From: CAYSFE01 sp964430225
Lineage (GTDB): Bacteria; Patescibacteriota; Dojkabacteria; GCA-016699595; JBAXKR01
Assembly (NCBI GenBank): GCA_964430225.1
Contig: CAYSFE010000002.1
Location: 28,479 to 92,478, forward strand
Length of the DNA: 64,000 bases
Reading direction: 5' to 3'
A program made the position numbers and the translations under genes. Every line of letters starts with the position of its first letter. The first letter of the stretch is position 1. Under the pieces are notes generated by a model. It was not told where the DNA came from. It did no database searches and saw only the letters and a list, made by a program, of their open reading frames with translations. Shown here in pieces: positions 17,194-26,541 of the stretch.

Positions 17194-17962
17194 AAAGATA
17201 TTCTCCATTTTCACTTTGATAATCTCTTAAGTAGAATTCCTCTGCCAGTTCTTTTCCTACATATCTAATATGCCAAGGTTCATATATATATCCTGTTAGA
17301 CTCTCAGAATTTTTATAGTAAGAAATAACAAACCCATACTTATATGCATTCTCTTCTAGGTATTTGTATAAAACTTTATTATTTTTAGAGTTATCGAAAG
17401 ATGTACAAGTACTACAAGCAAGATCTACTGTTGTACCAAGTTGGTGTTCACTATGTCCTTCTTTTGCTGAGTAAGTATTAGCACTCTCTATAGCCTCTGC
17501 TTTTGTTTTACCTTTCTTTAATTCACCATTCATCCAGTTATTAAAAGTAACTCTTTGAGTATCAAATGATCTATATGCAGATATAACTCTAATGTTTATC
17601 TTTTTACTTTTAGCATCAAGAAATAGACTATTTAGTGCATCTGCTGCTTCTTTGTTAAGTTTATTAGACTTAGAGAAAGGAATACTTATTAAATTTGTAG
17701 GAACATAACTTTCACTTAGAGCATTGGTTTTGTTCACTGGATATAAAGCGCAGTCACTTTCACATACACTAGGAACTTCTAATGTAGAAATACTTGAAGA
17801 AGAAACTGATTCAATGTCATCTGTAACGTCTGGTGTATTACTAGATGTTGTTTGAGAAAGTACTATTGTTTTACTTACCTTTGTTGCCTCTTTATACATA
17901 TATAGAAGTGACATGGTAAGAAGTATTCCAGCTATTGTTGTTAGGGTTAGTATCTTTTGCAC
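17159..17962 (-). CDS. D-alanyl-D-alanine carboxypeptidase, VanY/M15B family
   Basis: 267 residues. A signal anchor near the N-terminus (LTTIAGILLTMSLLYMY) is followed by a Ser/Thr-rich linker and an M15B peptidase domain: INIRVISAYRSFDTQ, the zinc site SEHQLGTTVDLA, and EPWHIRYVG with the second zinc histidine and catalytic glutamate nearby. It likely trims D-Ala from peptidoglycan stems on the outer face. It starts one base after the prfB stop on the same strand, which suggests an operon with prfB. Confidence 0.9.
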   Translation of the reverse strand: MQKILTLTTIAGILLTMSLLYMYKEATKVSKTIVLSQTTSSNTPDVTDDIESVSSSSISTLEVPSVCESDCALYPVNKTNALSESYVPTNLISIPFSKSNKLNKEAADALNSLFLDAKSKKINIRVISAYRSFDTQRVTFNNWMNGELKKGKTKAEAIESANTYSAKEGHSEHQLGTTVDLACSTCTSFDNSKNNKVLYKYLEENAYKYGFVISYYKNSESLTGYIYEPWHIRYVGKELAEEFYLRDYQSENGEYLSKFLAEKWLLR

Positions 17963-17963
17963 T

Positions 17964-19052
17964 TTATAGTTTTATCAGTTTTTCGATAAAGATATCAAGT
18001 TTTCCATCTAGTACTCCTACAGTATCTGTAGTCTCTACATCTATCCTTAAATCCTTTACGAGTTTATATGGATGAAGTACATAGTTTCTTATCTGGTTCC
18101 CCCATCCTGCAATTTTATGTTCTCCTTTTACCCCTGATAACTCTTCTATTCTTTTTTGTTCTTCCATTAAGAATAGCTTTGCTTTAAGAAGCGCTATAGC
18201 TGATTTCTTGTTTGATAGTTGACTTCTCTCATTTGAACAACTAATGGTTATCCCTGTAGGCTTATGTGTAAGTCGTATTGATGAACTTACCTTATTTACA
18301 TTCTGACCTCCTGCTCCACCTGATCTAACAGCATATATCTCAAGATCCATTTCAGGTATTACAATATCACTGTCATCCTCTTCTATTAAGGGAGCTACTT
18401 CTATACCTGCAAATGAAGTTTGTCTAAGTCCTTGTGCATTAAATGGTGATACTCTAACTAGTCTATGTGCTCCAAGTTCATGTTTAAGATATCCATAAGC
18501 ATACTCTCCATATACCTCCATACTTACAGTAGTTATTCCAGCCTCATTACCAATAATTCTATCTGTAATTTCTACTTTCCATCCTTTTGATTCAAAATAT
18601 TTAAGATACATACGTTCAAGTATTTGTGCCCAATCACATGCTTCAGTTCCTCCTTGCCCTGCATGTATACTAAATATTGCGTTATTCTTGTCATACTTAC
18701 CACTAAAATATGTAAGTATTTCTACTTTGTCTAAATCATTACTTAAATCTTTAATTCCTTCTTCTATTTGTTTCTCCATAGAAGAATCAGACTCTTCTTC
18801 ATATAGAGATATACTTAGATCTAGATCTTCTAGTTTAGAATTAAGTTTAGAGATTTGATCTAGTCGAGAATCAATCTCTCCTATTCTTCTCATGATCTTT
18901 TGTGCTTCGATATTGTTATTCCAAAAATCTGAAGCATTAGATTTTGTAGTTAAGACTTCCTTTTCTTTCTTAAGATCATCAATAGCTAGTTTCTTAATAA
19001 TTCCAGCAACTTTGTTTTTTAATTCTTCAATCTGTTGTTTATATTGATTCAT
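17964..19052 (-). CDS. prfB: peptide chain release factor 2
   Basis: Terminates translation at UAA and UGA. The 362 residues contain the SPF stop-codon recognition tripeptide in VRVSPFNAQGLRQTSFAG and the universal GGQ in SGGAGGQNVNKVSS, after the helical domain 1. The gene is one continuous frame: the programmed +1 frameshift that controls RF2 in many bacteria is not present. RF2 fits the use of UGA as a stop in this genome. Confidence 0.96.
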   Translation of the reverse strand: MNQYKQQIEELKNKVAGIIKKLAIDDLKKEKEVLTTKSNASDFWNNNIEAQKIMRRIGEIDSRLDQISKLNSKLEDLDLSISLYEEESDSSMEKQIEEGIKDLSNDLDKVEILTYFSGKYDKNNAIFSIHAGQGGTEACDWAQILERMYLKYFESKGWKVEITDRIIGNEAGITTVSMEVYGEYAYGYLKHELGAHRLVRVSPFNAQGLRQTSFAGIEVAPLIEEDDSDIVIPEMDLEIYAVRSGGAGGQNVNKVSSSIRLTHKPTGITISCSNERSQLSNKKSAIALLKAKLFLMEEQKRIEELSGVKGEHKIAGWGNQIRNYVLHPYKLVKDLRIDVETTDTVGVLDGKLDIFIEKLIKL

Positions 19053-19122
19053 GTAATATTGCTTTATTAAAGCTTAAAGCCTACACAACATCTTATCAAA
19101 CTAGTTCGGATTTAGAAACAGA

Positions 19123-20028
19123 TCATTTGGAAACCTTAGGAAGAAAAGTACGTGAAAAGAATTTTGCATCTGGAATATGTGCCTTCAAAAACTCTATAAC
19201 TTGTGGAGCAGAGATCAGGGTAAAAGTTGCTTTATCCAAATCCGGTGATATTGAGCGTTGTGTTCCTACCGCTATCCATTTTTTTAAATCTTCATCAAAA
19301 ATTGAGAGTGCAGCTCCTGAATCACCAAAAAATGGAAAACCTTGCCCAATATTAATTGTTCCAAGAATTCCATCTAACTCAGAAATTTTATATATCGACA
19401 TTGTTGCACAAGAAAGTGATGAGGGAAATGAATCTTCAGAAAAATGAAGTCCATATCCACATACTCTTACACTATCTCCAATTTGTATATTTGGTGTGCT
19501 GCTATTAATTAATTGAGGTTTTGAATCTGAAAGTTCAACCTTAACTTCTAGGATTTTAATGCCTAGTCCAGAGTTATAACTATACGAATATACATTTGTA
19601 ACGTATGATCCAAAACCTGCAGGTAATATATCACTCCAAACAACACTCTCCACACTTGCAGAACAATGTAACTCAACTATCCAGTGATATTTATCTGCCA
19701 TCCAGGTAGTACAACCGTTTACATGTCCTATTTCTGGAACAGAAGCTTTTGTAACAGTAATTCCCTCTAATATATTTATTTTTTCTGGAGATGTTTTAAA
19801 ATCTGAATAGTTAGCCTCAGGATCATATATTGTTTCAAGAGATGTATATTTTAATATATCGCTATTATTATTGTTTTCAGATTTTGCACTTTTAGAAGGT
19901 TCTTGAGTAGAAATTTTCTGGGGTAAAGAAAGATTATTAGATAACAATAAAAGAAGAGCTGCTGTAATTCTCTTAAATCTGTACGTAAAACTTCTTTTTT
20001 CCTGTATTTTCTGGCAGTTAAACTCCAT
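19123..20028 (-). CDS. secreted trypsin-like serine protease, divergent
   Basis: 301 residues. An N-terminal hydrophobic stretch (ITAALLLLLSNNLSLP) suggests export. The serine motif is clear: QGFPFFGDSGAALSI near residue 235. A histidine stands in WIVELHCSA, placed like the LTAAHC motif of chymotrypsin-fold proteases, and several cysteines could form disulfides. The aspartate of the triad (usually DIALL) is not evident; GLGIKILEVKV is in that place. It could be an active enzyme with an altered triad or a binding protein. It is monocistronic, between prfB and yvcK. Confidence 0.65.
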   Translation of the reverse strand: MEFNCQKIQEKRSFTYRFKRITAALLLLLSNNLSLPQKISTQEPSKSAKSENNNNSDILKYTSLETIYDPEANYSDFKTSPEKINILEGITVTKASVPEIGHVNGCTTWMADKYHWIVELHCSASVESVVWSDILPAGFGSYVTNVYSYSYNSGLGIKILEVKVELSDSKPQLINSSTPNIQIGDSVRVCGYGLHFSEDSFPSSLSCATMSIYKISELDGILGTINIGQGFPFFGDSGAALSIFDEDLKKWIAVGTQRSISPDLDKATFTLISAPQVIEFLKAHIPDAKFFSRTFLPKVSK

Positions 20029-20107
20029 GAGATATTACATGGTGCTATGGAACTTAAAAGAAGTTATTTATGCAACAATTCCAATTGTTCAATGACCTCT
20101 TACAGAT

Positions 20108-21139
20108 TTAAGATAATAATATATTCTCTATGATCTGAGATAGGATTATTGGGTCATGTCTAATTAAACTTCTTACTAATACATCTCCCTTAGCATTTAC
20201 AATTTTTTCATTACTTAAGACATTTTCACGGATGATCTTACTTCCCTTTAGAGTTTTAAGATCATTAATGACTTCATAGTCATTTTGAAGAATATATCTC
20301 TTAAGTATATCTGTTGGGAGTTTTCCGTTATTAACAATTACATAATTTGGTTGTTTACCAAAGTATTTTGTTATTTCTTTTACATGATCAGATGATGTGT
20401 ATCCAAAAGTTTGTCCATACTTTGTAACTAGGTTTACTACATATACAAACTTTGCTTTTGTTTTCTTCATAGCTTCTCTAAATCCTTTGTTTACAGCATT
20501 AGCACATAGACTTGTATATACATCTCCAGGGCCTGTAACAATTAAGTCTGCATTTAGTATGGTTTCTCTTACTTCTTTTGAGATAGTACTAGTTGGTTTT
20601 GTGTAAAGATTTACTATCCTAAGTCTTCCATCATGGGGGTATGGAGGTTCATCTATATTATGTTCTCCTTCTAATGTTGCTCCATTTTCATATTCTGCTA
20701 TTAGGGTGGTCTTAGTACTTGTTACCGGAAGTACCCTTCCTCGAATATTTAGTATCTCTCCAGCTGCTTTTATGGCTTTAATAGAGTCATTTTCAAATAT
20801 TTCTGTTAAGGCTGTAAGAAAGAGATTACCAAAGTTATGTCCTTTAAGACCATTTTCTCCTTTATCAAATCTATAGTTGAAAAGCTTACGCATAGTAAGG
20901 GAATCTTCCTCGTCATCCATTAAGGCAATTAAACACTGCCTAATATCTCCTGGGGGTAAATGACCAAACTCATCCATTAGTCTTCCACTTGATCCTCCAC
21001 TGTCTGTAGAGGGTACTATAGCTGTTAAATTCACCCCTTTTATATGTTTCAAACCCTTTAATAACGTGAAACTTCCTGTTCCTCCACCCACTGTAACTAT
21101 ATTTTTTGTCATTTGAGTAGGTAATTTGATAAAATACAT
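20108..21139 (-). CDS. yvcK: YvcK/CofD-like gluconeogenesis factor
   Basis: 343 residues in the CofD-like superfamily. Signatures are NIVTVGGGTGSFTLLKGL, VPSTDSGGSSGRLMDEFG, LPPGDIRQCL, GLKGHNFGNLFLTAL and GPGDVYTSL. In Bacillus, YvcK binds UDP-sugars and is needed for growth on gluconeogenic carbon and for normal cell-wall synthesis; a similar role is likely here. The ATG at 21139 lies 4 nt from a TATAAT; the internal ATG at 21112 (MTKNIVTV) matches the family N-terminus better and is an equal candidate. Confidence 0.92.
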   Translation of the reverse strand: MYFIKLPTQMTKNIVTVGGGTGSFTLLKGLKHIKGVNLTAIVPSTDSGGSSGRLMDEFGHLPPGDIRQCLIALMDDEEDSLTMRKLFNYRFDKGENGLKGHNFGNLFLTALTEIFENDSIKAIKAAGEILNIRGRVLPVTSTKTTLIAEYENGATLEGEHNIDEPPYPHDGRLRIVNLYTKPTSTISKEVRETILNADLIVTGPGDVYTSLCANAVNKGFREAMKKTKAKFVYVVNLVTKYGQTFGYTSSDHVKEITKYFGKQPNYVIVNNGKLPTDILKRYILQNDYEVINDLKTLKGSKIIRENVLSNEKIVNAKGDVLVRSLIRHDPIILSQIIENILLS

Positions 21140-21142
21140 CTG

Positions 21143-21149
21143 TATTATA
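21143..21149. promoter_or_regulatory. overlapping divergent -10 boxes, yvcK and rpsT
   Basis: The minus strand reads TATAAT (21149-21144) for yvcK and the plus strand TATTAT (21143-21148) for rpsT, so one AT core can serve both directions. Confidence 0.45.
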
Positions 21150-21166
21150 TGTTAAATCAATAATCA

Positions 21167-21436
21167 GTGGCAAATACAAGTTCAGCAAAGAAAGCAATTA
21201 GAGTAAGTGGAAGAAAAGCAATGCATAACGCTCTTAGAAAGAATAAGATTGCAAATTCATTAGCTGCTGTTAAGAAAATGATAGCAAGTTCAGCATCTAG
21301 AGAAGATAAAGCTGCTGCAATGTCAAAGCTTCAAAAAGCTCTTGATAAGGCAGTTAAAGCTAAAACTTACGATAAAAATAAGGCTGCTAGAGTAAAATCT
21401 AGAATGTCTGCTAGCTTAAAGAAAGCAGCAAAATAA
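21167..21436 (+). CDS. rpsT: 30S ribosomal protein S20
   Basis: Binds 16S rRNA near its 5' domain. The 89-residue, Lys/Ala-rich, helical protein starts MANTSSAKKAIRVSGRKAMH and has the S20 pattern KAKTYDKNKAARVKSRMSA. It uses GTG as a start at 21167; the family N-terminus (MANxxSAKK) supports this. It is divergent from yvcK. Confidence 0.95.
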   Translation: MANTSSAKKAIRVSGRKAMHNALRKNKIANSLAAVKKMIASSASREDKAAAMSKLQKALDKAVKAKTYDKNKAARVKSRMSASLKKAAK

Positions 21437-21452
21437 ATAAATAAGACTGCCC

Positions 21453-22001
21453 ATGTCTAAAACATTAATAAAGCTTGTCGACGCATCTATATATCCAGCA
21501 TCACTTTTAGTCGTTTCTAAAACTATCGGCATACTCTTTTTTAATAACTTCCTTGGATTAAATTGGGGAATTGAACATACTTTAAAGCAATTCAATATAT
21601 TTAGTGTAGAACTTCTTTATCTTGATAAAGCTTCAATGCTTTTATCAACTAGCTATTCAAACTTATTCATGATGGTACTTATGATCTTAGGCTTTATTCT
21701 TAAGATCGTTCAAATAAGGTATTTACATGAATCTAGAGTTAGTCCTAAAACACTATATAGACTTAATGAATTTAATCTCTTAAGACTTATTAAATCCTCA
21801 TTTGATATATATATTGAAGGAGTTATATGGCTAATCTTTTGTATTGTAGCTTGGCTAATTATCCTAACTTCTTCCCTACTAGGTATTAGCTATCTTGAAA
21901 TTACATATGTTTCATTGATAGTAATCCTAATTTGTACTACATTCTTTTTAAGAGAAATATCTCTTTTGATAGAACAGTCAAAGAAAAACTTGAGTTTATG
22001 A
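21453..22001 (+). CDS. hypothetical membrane protein
   Basis: 182 residues with four likely membrane segments (around SLLVVSKTIGILFF, LFMMVLMILGFILKIV, GVIWLIFCIVAWLIILTSSL and VSLIVILICTTFFL). I do not recognise it. It follows rpsT by 16 nt and precedes another membrane gene by 4 nt, so the three may be one transcript. Confidence 0.65.
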   Translation: MSKTLIKLVDASIYPASLLVVSKTIGILFFNNFLGLNWGIEHTLKQFNIFSVELLYLDKASMLLSTSYSNLFMMVLMILGFILKIVQIRYLHESRVSPKTLYRLNEFNLLRLIKSSFDIYIEGVIWLIFCIVAWLIILTSSLLGISYLEITYVSLIVILICTTFFLREISLLIEQSKKNLSL

Positions 22002-22005
22002 CTTT

Positions 22006-22518
22006 ATGAATGATTCTTTTGATATAAAACCTTTAGAAGTAAAGAACTATTTGCTTGCTTTATTAATAGGGCTCCCATTAATCTTTATTTTTACACTTCC
22101 TGAAATACTTACTAAAACTTATTATAAATTAGGTGAGAAATACATGTGGATAATTTTGCCATTTATTAGTATATTTCTATTACTATTTGTAATATTCATG
22201 TTTGGTAGTCTTGTCTCTTCAAGATTAAGAAGGTATATAATTGAGAAAGATAGTATTATTATTTCTTCTTTCCTTTCTAATAAAATAGTTATTCCTTTTA
22301 CAGACATTAAAAACGTATCATTTATTACTAGTAAAGATTCAATAGATCCTAGCATAATAGCATTCTACGCGAAGGATAATTCAAAGTTATTTTCATTATC
22401 TAAAGATGATTATCAACATGAATATATAGTAAAACTTTTAGAGCTATTGAAAGAACAAAATGTTGAAATGAGTGAACAAATTGAAAAATTCATAAGAAGG
22501 AGCCTTTTAGGACTTTAA
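22006..22518 (+). CDS. hypothetical membrane protein with PH-like tail
   Basis: 170 residues. Two membrane helices (NYLLALLIGLPLIFIFTL and WIILPFISIFLLLFVIFMFG) are followed by a cytoplasmic domain of short strands (YIIEKDSIIISS, KIVIPFTDIKNVSF). This arrangement resembles bacterial PH-domain membrane proteins, but that is inference. Four nt after the previous gene. Confidence 0.6.
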   Translation: MNDSFDIKPLEVKNYLLALLIGLPLIFIFTLPEILTKTYYKLGEKYMWIILPFISIFLLLFVIFMFGSLVSSRLRRYIIEKDSIIISSFLSNKIVIPFTDIKNVSFITSKDSIDPSIIAFYAKDNSKLFSLSKDDYQHEYIVKLLELLKEQNVEMSEQIEKFIRRSLLGL

Positions 22519-22564
22519 GCGTAAAAACTTGAGTTTATAGCCACATATTTGGTATATATTAGAC

Positions 22565-23641
22565 ATGGAAAAACTTCAATTTGAAATTTCAGTCAAAACT
22601 ATTGTTAAAATACTACTTGTAATAGTAGGATTCTTAGCTTTCTTACAGATATATCAGATAGTTATTATCTTCTTTATTGCCTTTATTCTATCATCAGCTT
22701 TGTCTCCACTACTTGATAGGATGACTAAAAAGAAGTTATCTAAGGGCTTATCTATTGCTTTAATATATTTGGGACTACTTCTTCTCTTATCACTTTTCAT
22801 ATTTGGATTCTCTGTTCCAGTAGTTGACCAAGTTCAAAAACTTATACAAAACATTCCAAATATCTTTACTTCTTTACTTAATTTAATAGGCTCGGTATTC
22901 CCAACTATTAAAGAAGCTCAAAGTTTTAGTGAGTTAGTCAAATTTGTTCAAACAAATGTTACATACGATCAGTTACTTAAGATATTTGGAACTGTAAATA
23001 CTACTGGGGTAGGAAGTTTAATAACAGGGATAGGGAGTGTATTCTCAGCAGTATTTGGAGCCCTATTTAATATCCTTATGGTTCTTACCTTAACAGGTTT
23101 TCTTTTGGCAGAACGTGGAAGTGATTCAAATGAAAAGAAAATTATTAAATCACTACTTGGTAAAAGTGCTTTACGATATACAGCTGTATTTGAAAAGGTA
23201 CAAGCAAAACTAGGTTCATGGTTACTTTCTCAAATGGTACTTTGTTTACTTAGTGGAACTGTAACATGGTTAATATTTACAATATTAGGATTTGAATTTG
23301 CATTACCTGTAGCAATGATTGCAGCCTTCTTAGTTGCAATACCAGCAATAGGGCCTGCAATACTTATGCCAATAGCAGCTTTAATAGCTCTTGGATCAGG
23401 AGCATCTCCGATATTAGTAGTTGTATATATTATTGTTTATGCAATATATCAACAGATAGAGAATATTTTTATTCAACCAAGGATAATGCAAAGGGCTGTT
23501 GGGATAAACCCAATAATCACATTAATGGGAGTATTAGTAGGAACTCAATTAGCAGGAGTAGCAGGAGCATTGATTACAATACCAGCTGTGGTAGTAATCC
23601 AAATACTTCTAACTGACTATATGGAACATAAGGAGAGTTAG
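22565..23641 (+). CDS. AI-2E family transporter
   Basis: 358 residues, about eight membrane helices, in the AI-2E/PerM family (PF01594). Typical traits are the start ISVKTIVKILLVIVGFLAFL, the hydrophilic region with amphipathic helices (QKLIQNIPNIFTSLLNLIG), and the conserved LVAIPAIGPAILMPIAALIA and YQQIENIFIQPRIMQRAVGI with NPIITLMGVLVG. Family members export quorum signals or act in ion exchange; the substrate here is unknown. A TATATA lies 6 nt before the ATG. Confidence 0.92.
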   Translation: MEKLQFEISVKTIVKILLVIVGFLAFLQIYQIVIIFFIAFILSSALSPLLDRMTKKKLSKGLSIALIYLGLLLLLSLFIFGFSVPVVDQVQKLIQNIPNIFTSLLNLIGSVFPTIKEAQSFSELVKFVQTNVTYDQLLKIFGTVNTTGVGSLITGIGSVFSAVFGALFNILMVLTLTGFLLAERGSDSNEKKIIKSLLGKSALRYTAVFEKVQAKLGSWLLSQMVLCLLSGTVTWLIFTILGFEFALPVAMIAAFLVAIPAIGPAILMPIAALIALGSGASPILVVVYIIVYAIYQQIENIFIQPRIMQRAVGINPIITLMGVLVGTQLAGVAGALITIPAVVVIQILLTDYMEHKES

Positions 23642-23668
23642 TAATATTAATTATTATATTTTTATGTA

Positions 23669-24064
23669 ATGAAGACTCCTAGATGGTTTATTTGGCTTAC
23701 TTTAGGATATGCAGTATATAATTTGTTTACGATATCTTTACATCTTGCATTTCCAGCTTTAAATGATTATACGAATAATTCAGTCTTAACGTTAGCTATG
23801 ATAATGGCATGTGTAATGCTAAGTGTTTCACTATTTTATTTGATTATGTTTATATATTTCATAATTAAAAAGGCTGAGAAACATAGCTTGTGGCTATCTG
23901 GTTTACAATTGTTTGATGTCTTTTTTACAACAGTAGGAGCACTTATACTTCAAATCTTACTTACAAATAATTCACAATTGTCTTTAACTACATCGAACTT
24001 ATTGGGTGCACTTATTCCTGCTGTAATGTTGATATATTGTGGTGTTTTATTGGTGAGGAAATAG
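23669..24064 (+). CDS. hypothetical membrane protein
   Basis: 131 residues with four membrane helices and few charges (start MKTPRWFIWLTLGYAVYNL; later ALIPAVMLIYCGVLL). I do not recognise the family. It follows the AI-2E gene by 27 nt and converges on mfd with a 5-nt gap. Confidence 0.6.
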   Translation: MKTPRWFIWLTLGYAVYNLFTISLHLAFPALNDYTNNSVLTLAMIMACVMLSVSLFYLIMFIYFIIKKAEKHSLWLSGLQLFDVFFTTVGALILQILLTNNSQLSLTTSNLLGALIPAVMLIYCGVLLVRK

Positions 24065-24069
24065 TTATA

Positions 24070-26517
24070 TTATGCCTGTTTGGATTTCAATTTAGATATC
24101 TCTTCTTCAAGAAGTTGTATGTATAGAGAATATCCTATCTCATTCATCTTACCTGATTGTTCTGATCCTAATACATTACCAGCTCCTCTGATTTGAAGAT
24201 CTCTTGTTGCTAGTTTAAAGCCTGATCCTAATTCTTTTGACTCCATTATTGCTTTTAATCTTTCAATATATTTCTTTTCACTGTCATTGTTTGTTAATTC
24301 ATCTCCCTCATAGAAGATATGACAATATGCTTGCTTATCTGATCTACCTACTCTTCCTCGTATTTGATAAAGTTGAGATAATCCTAGGTTTTGAGCTTTG
24401 TCTATTATTACAGTATTAACATTAGGCATATCTATTCCATTTTCAATAATCGTAGTACATAGAAGTACATCATATTTCTTTTGATAGAAATCTAGGATTA
24501 TCTTTTCTAATGTTCCTGAGTGATTTATCTGATCATAGAAATCTTTTGATTTCATTCTTCCATGAGCTATAGCTACTCTTAGATTAGGGATTAGATCTTT
24601 TAGTTTCTTAGCTACACCATATAGAGAGGAAATATTGTTATGTACGAAATATATCTGTCCTTTTCTTTTAAGTTCCATTTGTATTGCACTTTTAATTTCA
24701 TTCATATCTAGTTTGTGAACAAATGTTTCTACTGCTTTTCTACCAGGGGGAGGTGTTGTTATGATACTTAAGTCTTGTAGTTTAGATAATGCTAATGATA
24801 GAGTTCTAGGTATTGGGGTAGCACTTAACGTCAGTATATGAGTTCCATATCTTAGTGCTTTAATCTTTTCTTTTTGTTTAACTCCAAATCTTTGTTCTTC
24901 ATCAACTATTAAAAGAGCAAGTTTAGGAATTTTTACATCTTTAGATAGTAGCCTATGTGTTCCTATTATTAAATCTATCTCTTTCTTCTCTAGCTTATCT
25001 AGTATCTCTGTATTTTCTTTACTTGTATTAAAGGAAGAAACCATTGCAACTTTTATGCCAAACTTTTCAAATCTTTCCTTGAATAGATTAAAATGTTGAT
25101 ATACTAAAATTGTAGTTGGAGCTAAAAGTGCTACTTGTGATCCATCTTCTATGACTCTAAAAGCTGCTCTTAAAGCAACCTCGGTCTTACCAAAGCCCAC
25201 ATCTCCTATTAAGAGTCTATTCATTGGTTTAGTAGATGCTAAATCCCTATTTATCTCCTTTACTGCAATTTCTTGATCTAAAGTTAGTTCATATGGGAAA
25301 TCATTACACATCTCTTCATACATTGGTGTTTTACTTGTAAAACTTTTAGCTTCGGAGCTTTGTTGTAAAGCAAAGTGTAGTAGTAGTTCACGAGCTATAT
25401 TCTCTACTGATTTCTTAACACGTGATTTTATATGCTCCCATTCAGTCTTACCAAGTCTAGTTATATGTGGAGATATTCCTCCTTCTCCTAAATACTTTGT
25501 AAGTTTATTGATCTGAGTAAGAGGAACGTATAGCTTATCGCTAGCAGCATATTCAAGAAGAAAATATTCCTCGTTATTCTTCTTTACAATATCCCTATAT
25601 ATCCCTATTCCATAGTCTTCATGAACGATATAGTCGCCGATTTTAATATTCTGATCAAAGAAGTTATCTCCCTTCTTGGTACTCACCTTCTTAATGTTTC
25701 CAAAGACTTCTTTCTCAGATAGGAAAAGTATTTTTGAAGTGTTATCTATGAATCCTGAGCTTACATCTATGTCTATGTGTTTTACTTTTACTGAACCAAA
25801 TATTTCTTCTTTATCAATATTTGTATATACCTCATATCCCTTTCCTAGATATGTCTCAATATCTTTTCTAAGTAGTTCTAAGTGTGAGAGATATATTGGT
25901 GGGAATGCATAGTCAAAGTGGAATACTTTATCTTCTTTAGTTAATTTCTCTTTGTCATTAGAGAATATTAAGAGGACATTTTTAAAATCATTTGAGTTAG
26001 ATTCAAATAGTTCTTTATCAATATTATCGAGTAAAAAGCTGTTGTTAAAAAGATAAAAAGATTTGATTTTAGAAAACTCTGTAGGATCTACCCTATCAGT
26101 AAGTCTAATTTCTTCTACTTCTTTATCAAAGAAACTTACTTTAATATTTCTGTCATATGCATATGGATATATGGTTATGGTATCTCCTCTAACCATATAT
26201 TCTCCAATATCTGAGATATACTCTGATCTTTTGTAATGCAACCTTTCAAGAAGATCTAGCAGCTCTTTATATTTAATATCCTTATCTACTTTAGTTATAG
26301 ACTTTATGAGGAGTTTGTATGATTGATTGTTATTCCTTGTAAAAAGTATTGGAAAATTAAGATGTGTGACTATTGAGTCTATGAGGTGACTCGGAACACC
26401 AGAAACATGAATTACTTCAGGGCGTACAAAAATACCTTCATGAAGATATTTTCGAAGGTTTAAGAAGACTTCATTTTTATTCCAAAACTCTAAATTCACC
26501 TCAAATGATTTTAACAA
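24070..26517 (-). CDS. mfd: transcription-repair coupling factor Mfd, short form
   Basis: Removes stalled RNA polymerase and recruits nucleotide excision repair. At 815 residues it is about 330 shorter than E. coli Mfd. A reduced UvrB-like N-terminal part keeps DIGEYMVRGDTITIYPY. The CarD-like polymerase-binding domain (GDYIVHEDYGIGIY) is followed by the SF2 helicase: LLIGDVGFGKTEVALRA, LLAPTTILVYQHF, IVDEEQRFGVKQKEKIK, LSATPIPRTL and the RecG-type translocation module GIDMPNVNTVIIDKAQNLGLSQLYQIRGRVGRS. The protein stops after IGYSLYIQLLEEEI, so the C-terminal regulatory domain D7 is missing. The best start is a TTG at 26517; there is no in-frame ATG near it. Confidence 0.93.
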   Translation of the reverse strand: MLKSFEVNLEFWNKNEVFLNLRKYLHEGIFVRPEVIHVSGVPSHLIDSIVTHLNFPILFTRNNNQSYKLLIKSITKVDKDIKYKELLDLLERLHYKRSEYISDIGEYMVRGDTITIYPYAYDRNIKVSFFDKEVEEIRLTDRVDPTEFSKIKSFYLFNNSFLLDNIDKELFESNSNDFKNVLLIFSNDKEKLTKEDKVFHFDYAFPPIYLSHLELLRKDIETYLGKGYEVYTNIDKEEIFGSVKVKHIDIDVSSGFIDNTSKILFLSEKEVFGNIKKVSTKKGDNFFDQNIKIGDYIVHEDYGIGIYRDIVKKNNEEYFLLEYAASDKLYVPLTQINKLTKYLGEGGISPHITRLGKTEWEHIKSRVKKSVENIARELLLHFALQQSSEAKSFTSKTPMYEEMCNDFPYELTLDQEIAVKEINRDLASTKPMNRLLIGDVGFGKTEVALRAAFRVIEDGSQVALLAPTTILVYQHFNLFKERFEKFGIKVAMVSSFNTSKENTEILDKLEKKEIDLIIGTHRLLSKDVKIPKLALLIVDEEQRFGVKQKEKIKALRYGTHILTLSATPIPRTLSLALSKLQDLSIITTPPPGRKAVETFVHKLDMNEIKSAIQMELKRKGQIYFVHNNISSLYGVAKKLKDLIPNLRVAIAHGRMKSKDFYDQINHSGTLEKIILDFYQKKYDVLLCTTIIENGIDMPNVNTVIIDKAQNLGLSQLYQIRGRVGRSDKQAYCHIFYEGDELTNNDSEKKYIERLKAIMESKELGSGFKLATRDLQIRGAGNVLGSEQSGKMNEIGYSLYIQLLEEEISKLKSKQA

Positions 26518-26541
26518 AAAAGATACATATTTTGCTAATAT

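Noticed and set aside
17964..19052. Programmed frameshift in prfB
   Set aside because: The frame is continuous from MNQYKQQ to the stop with no in-frame UGA.
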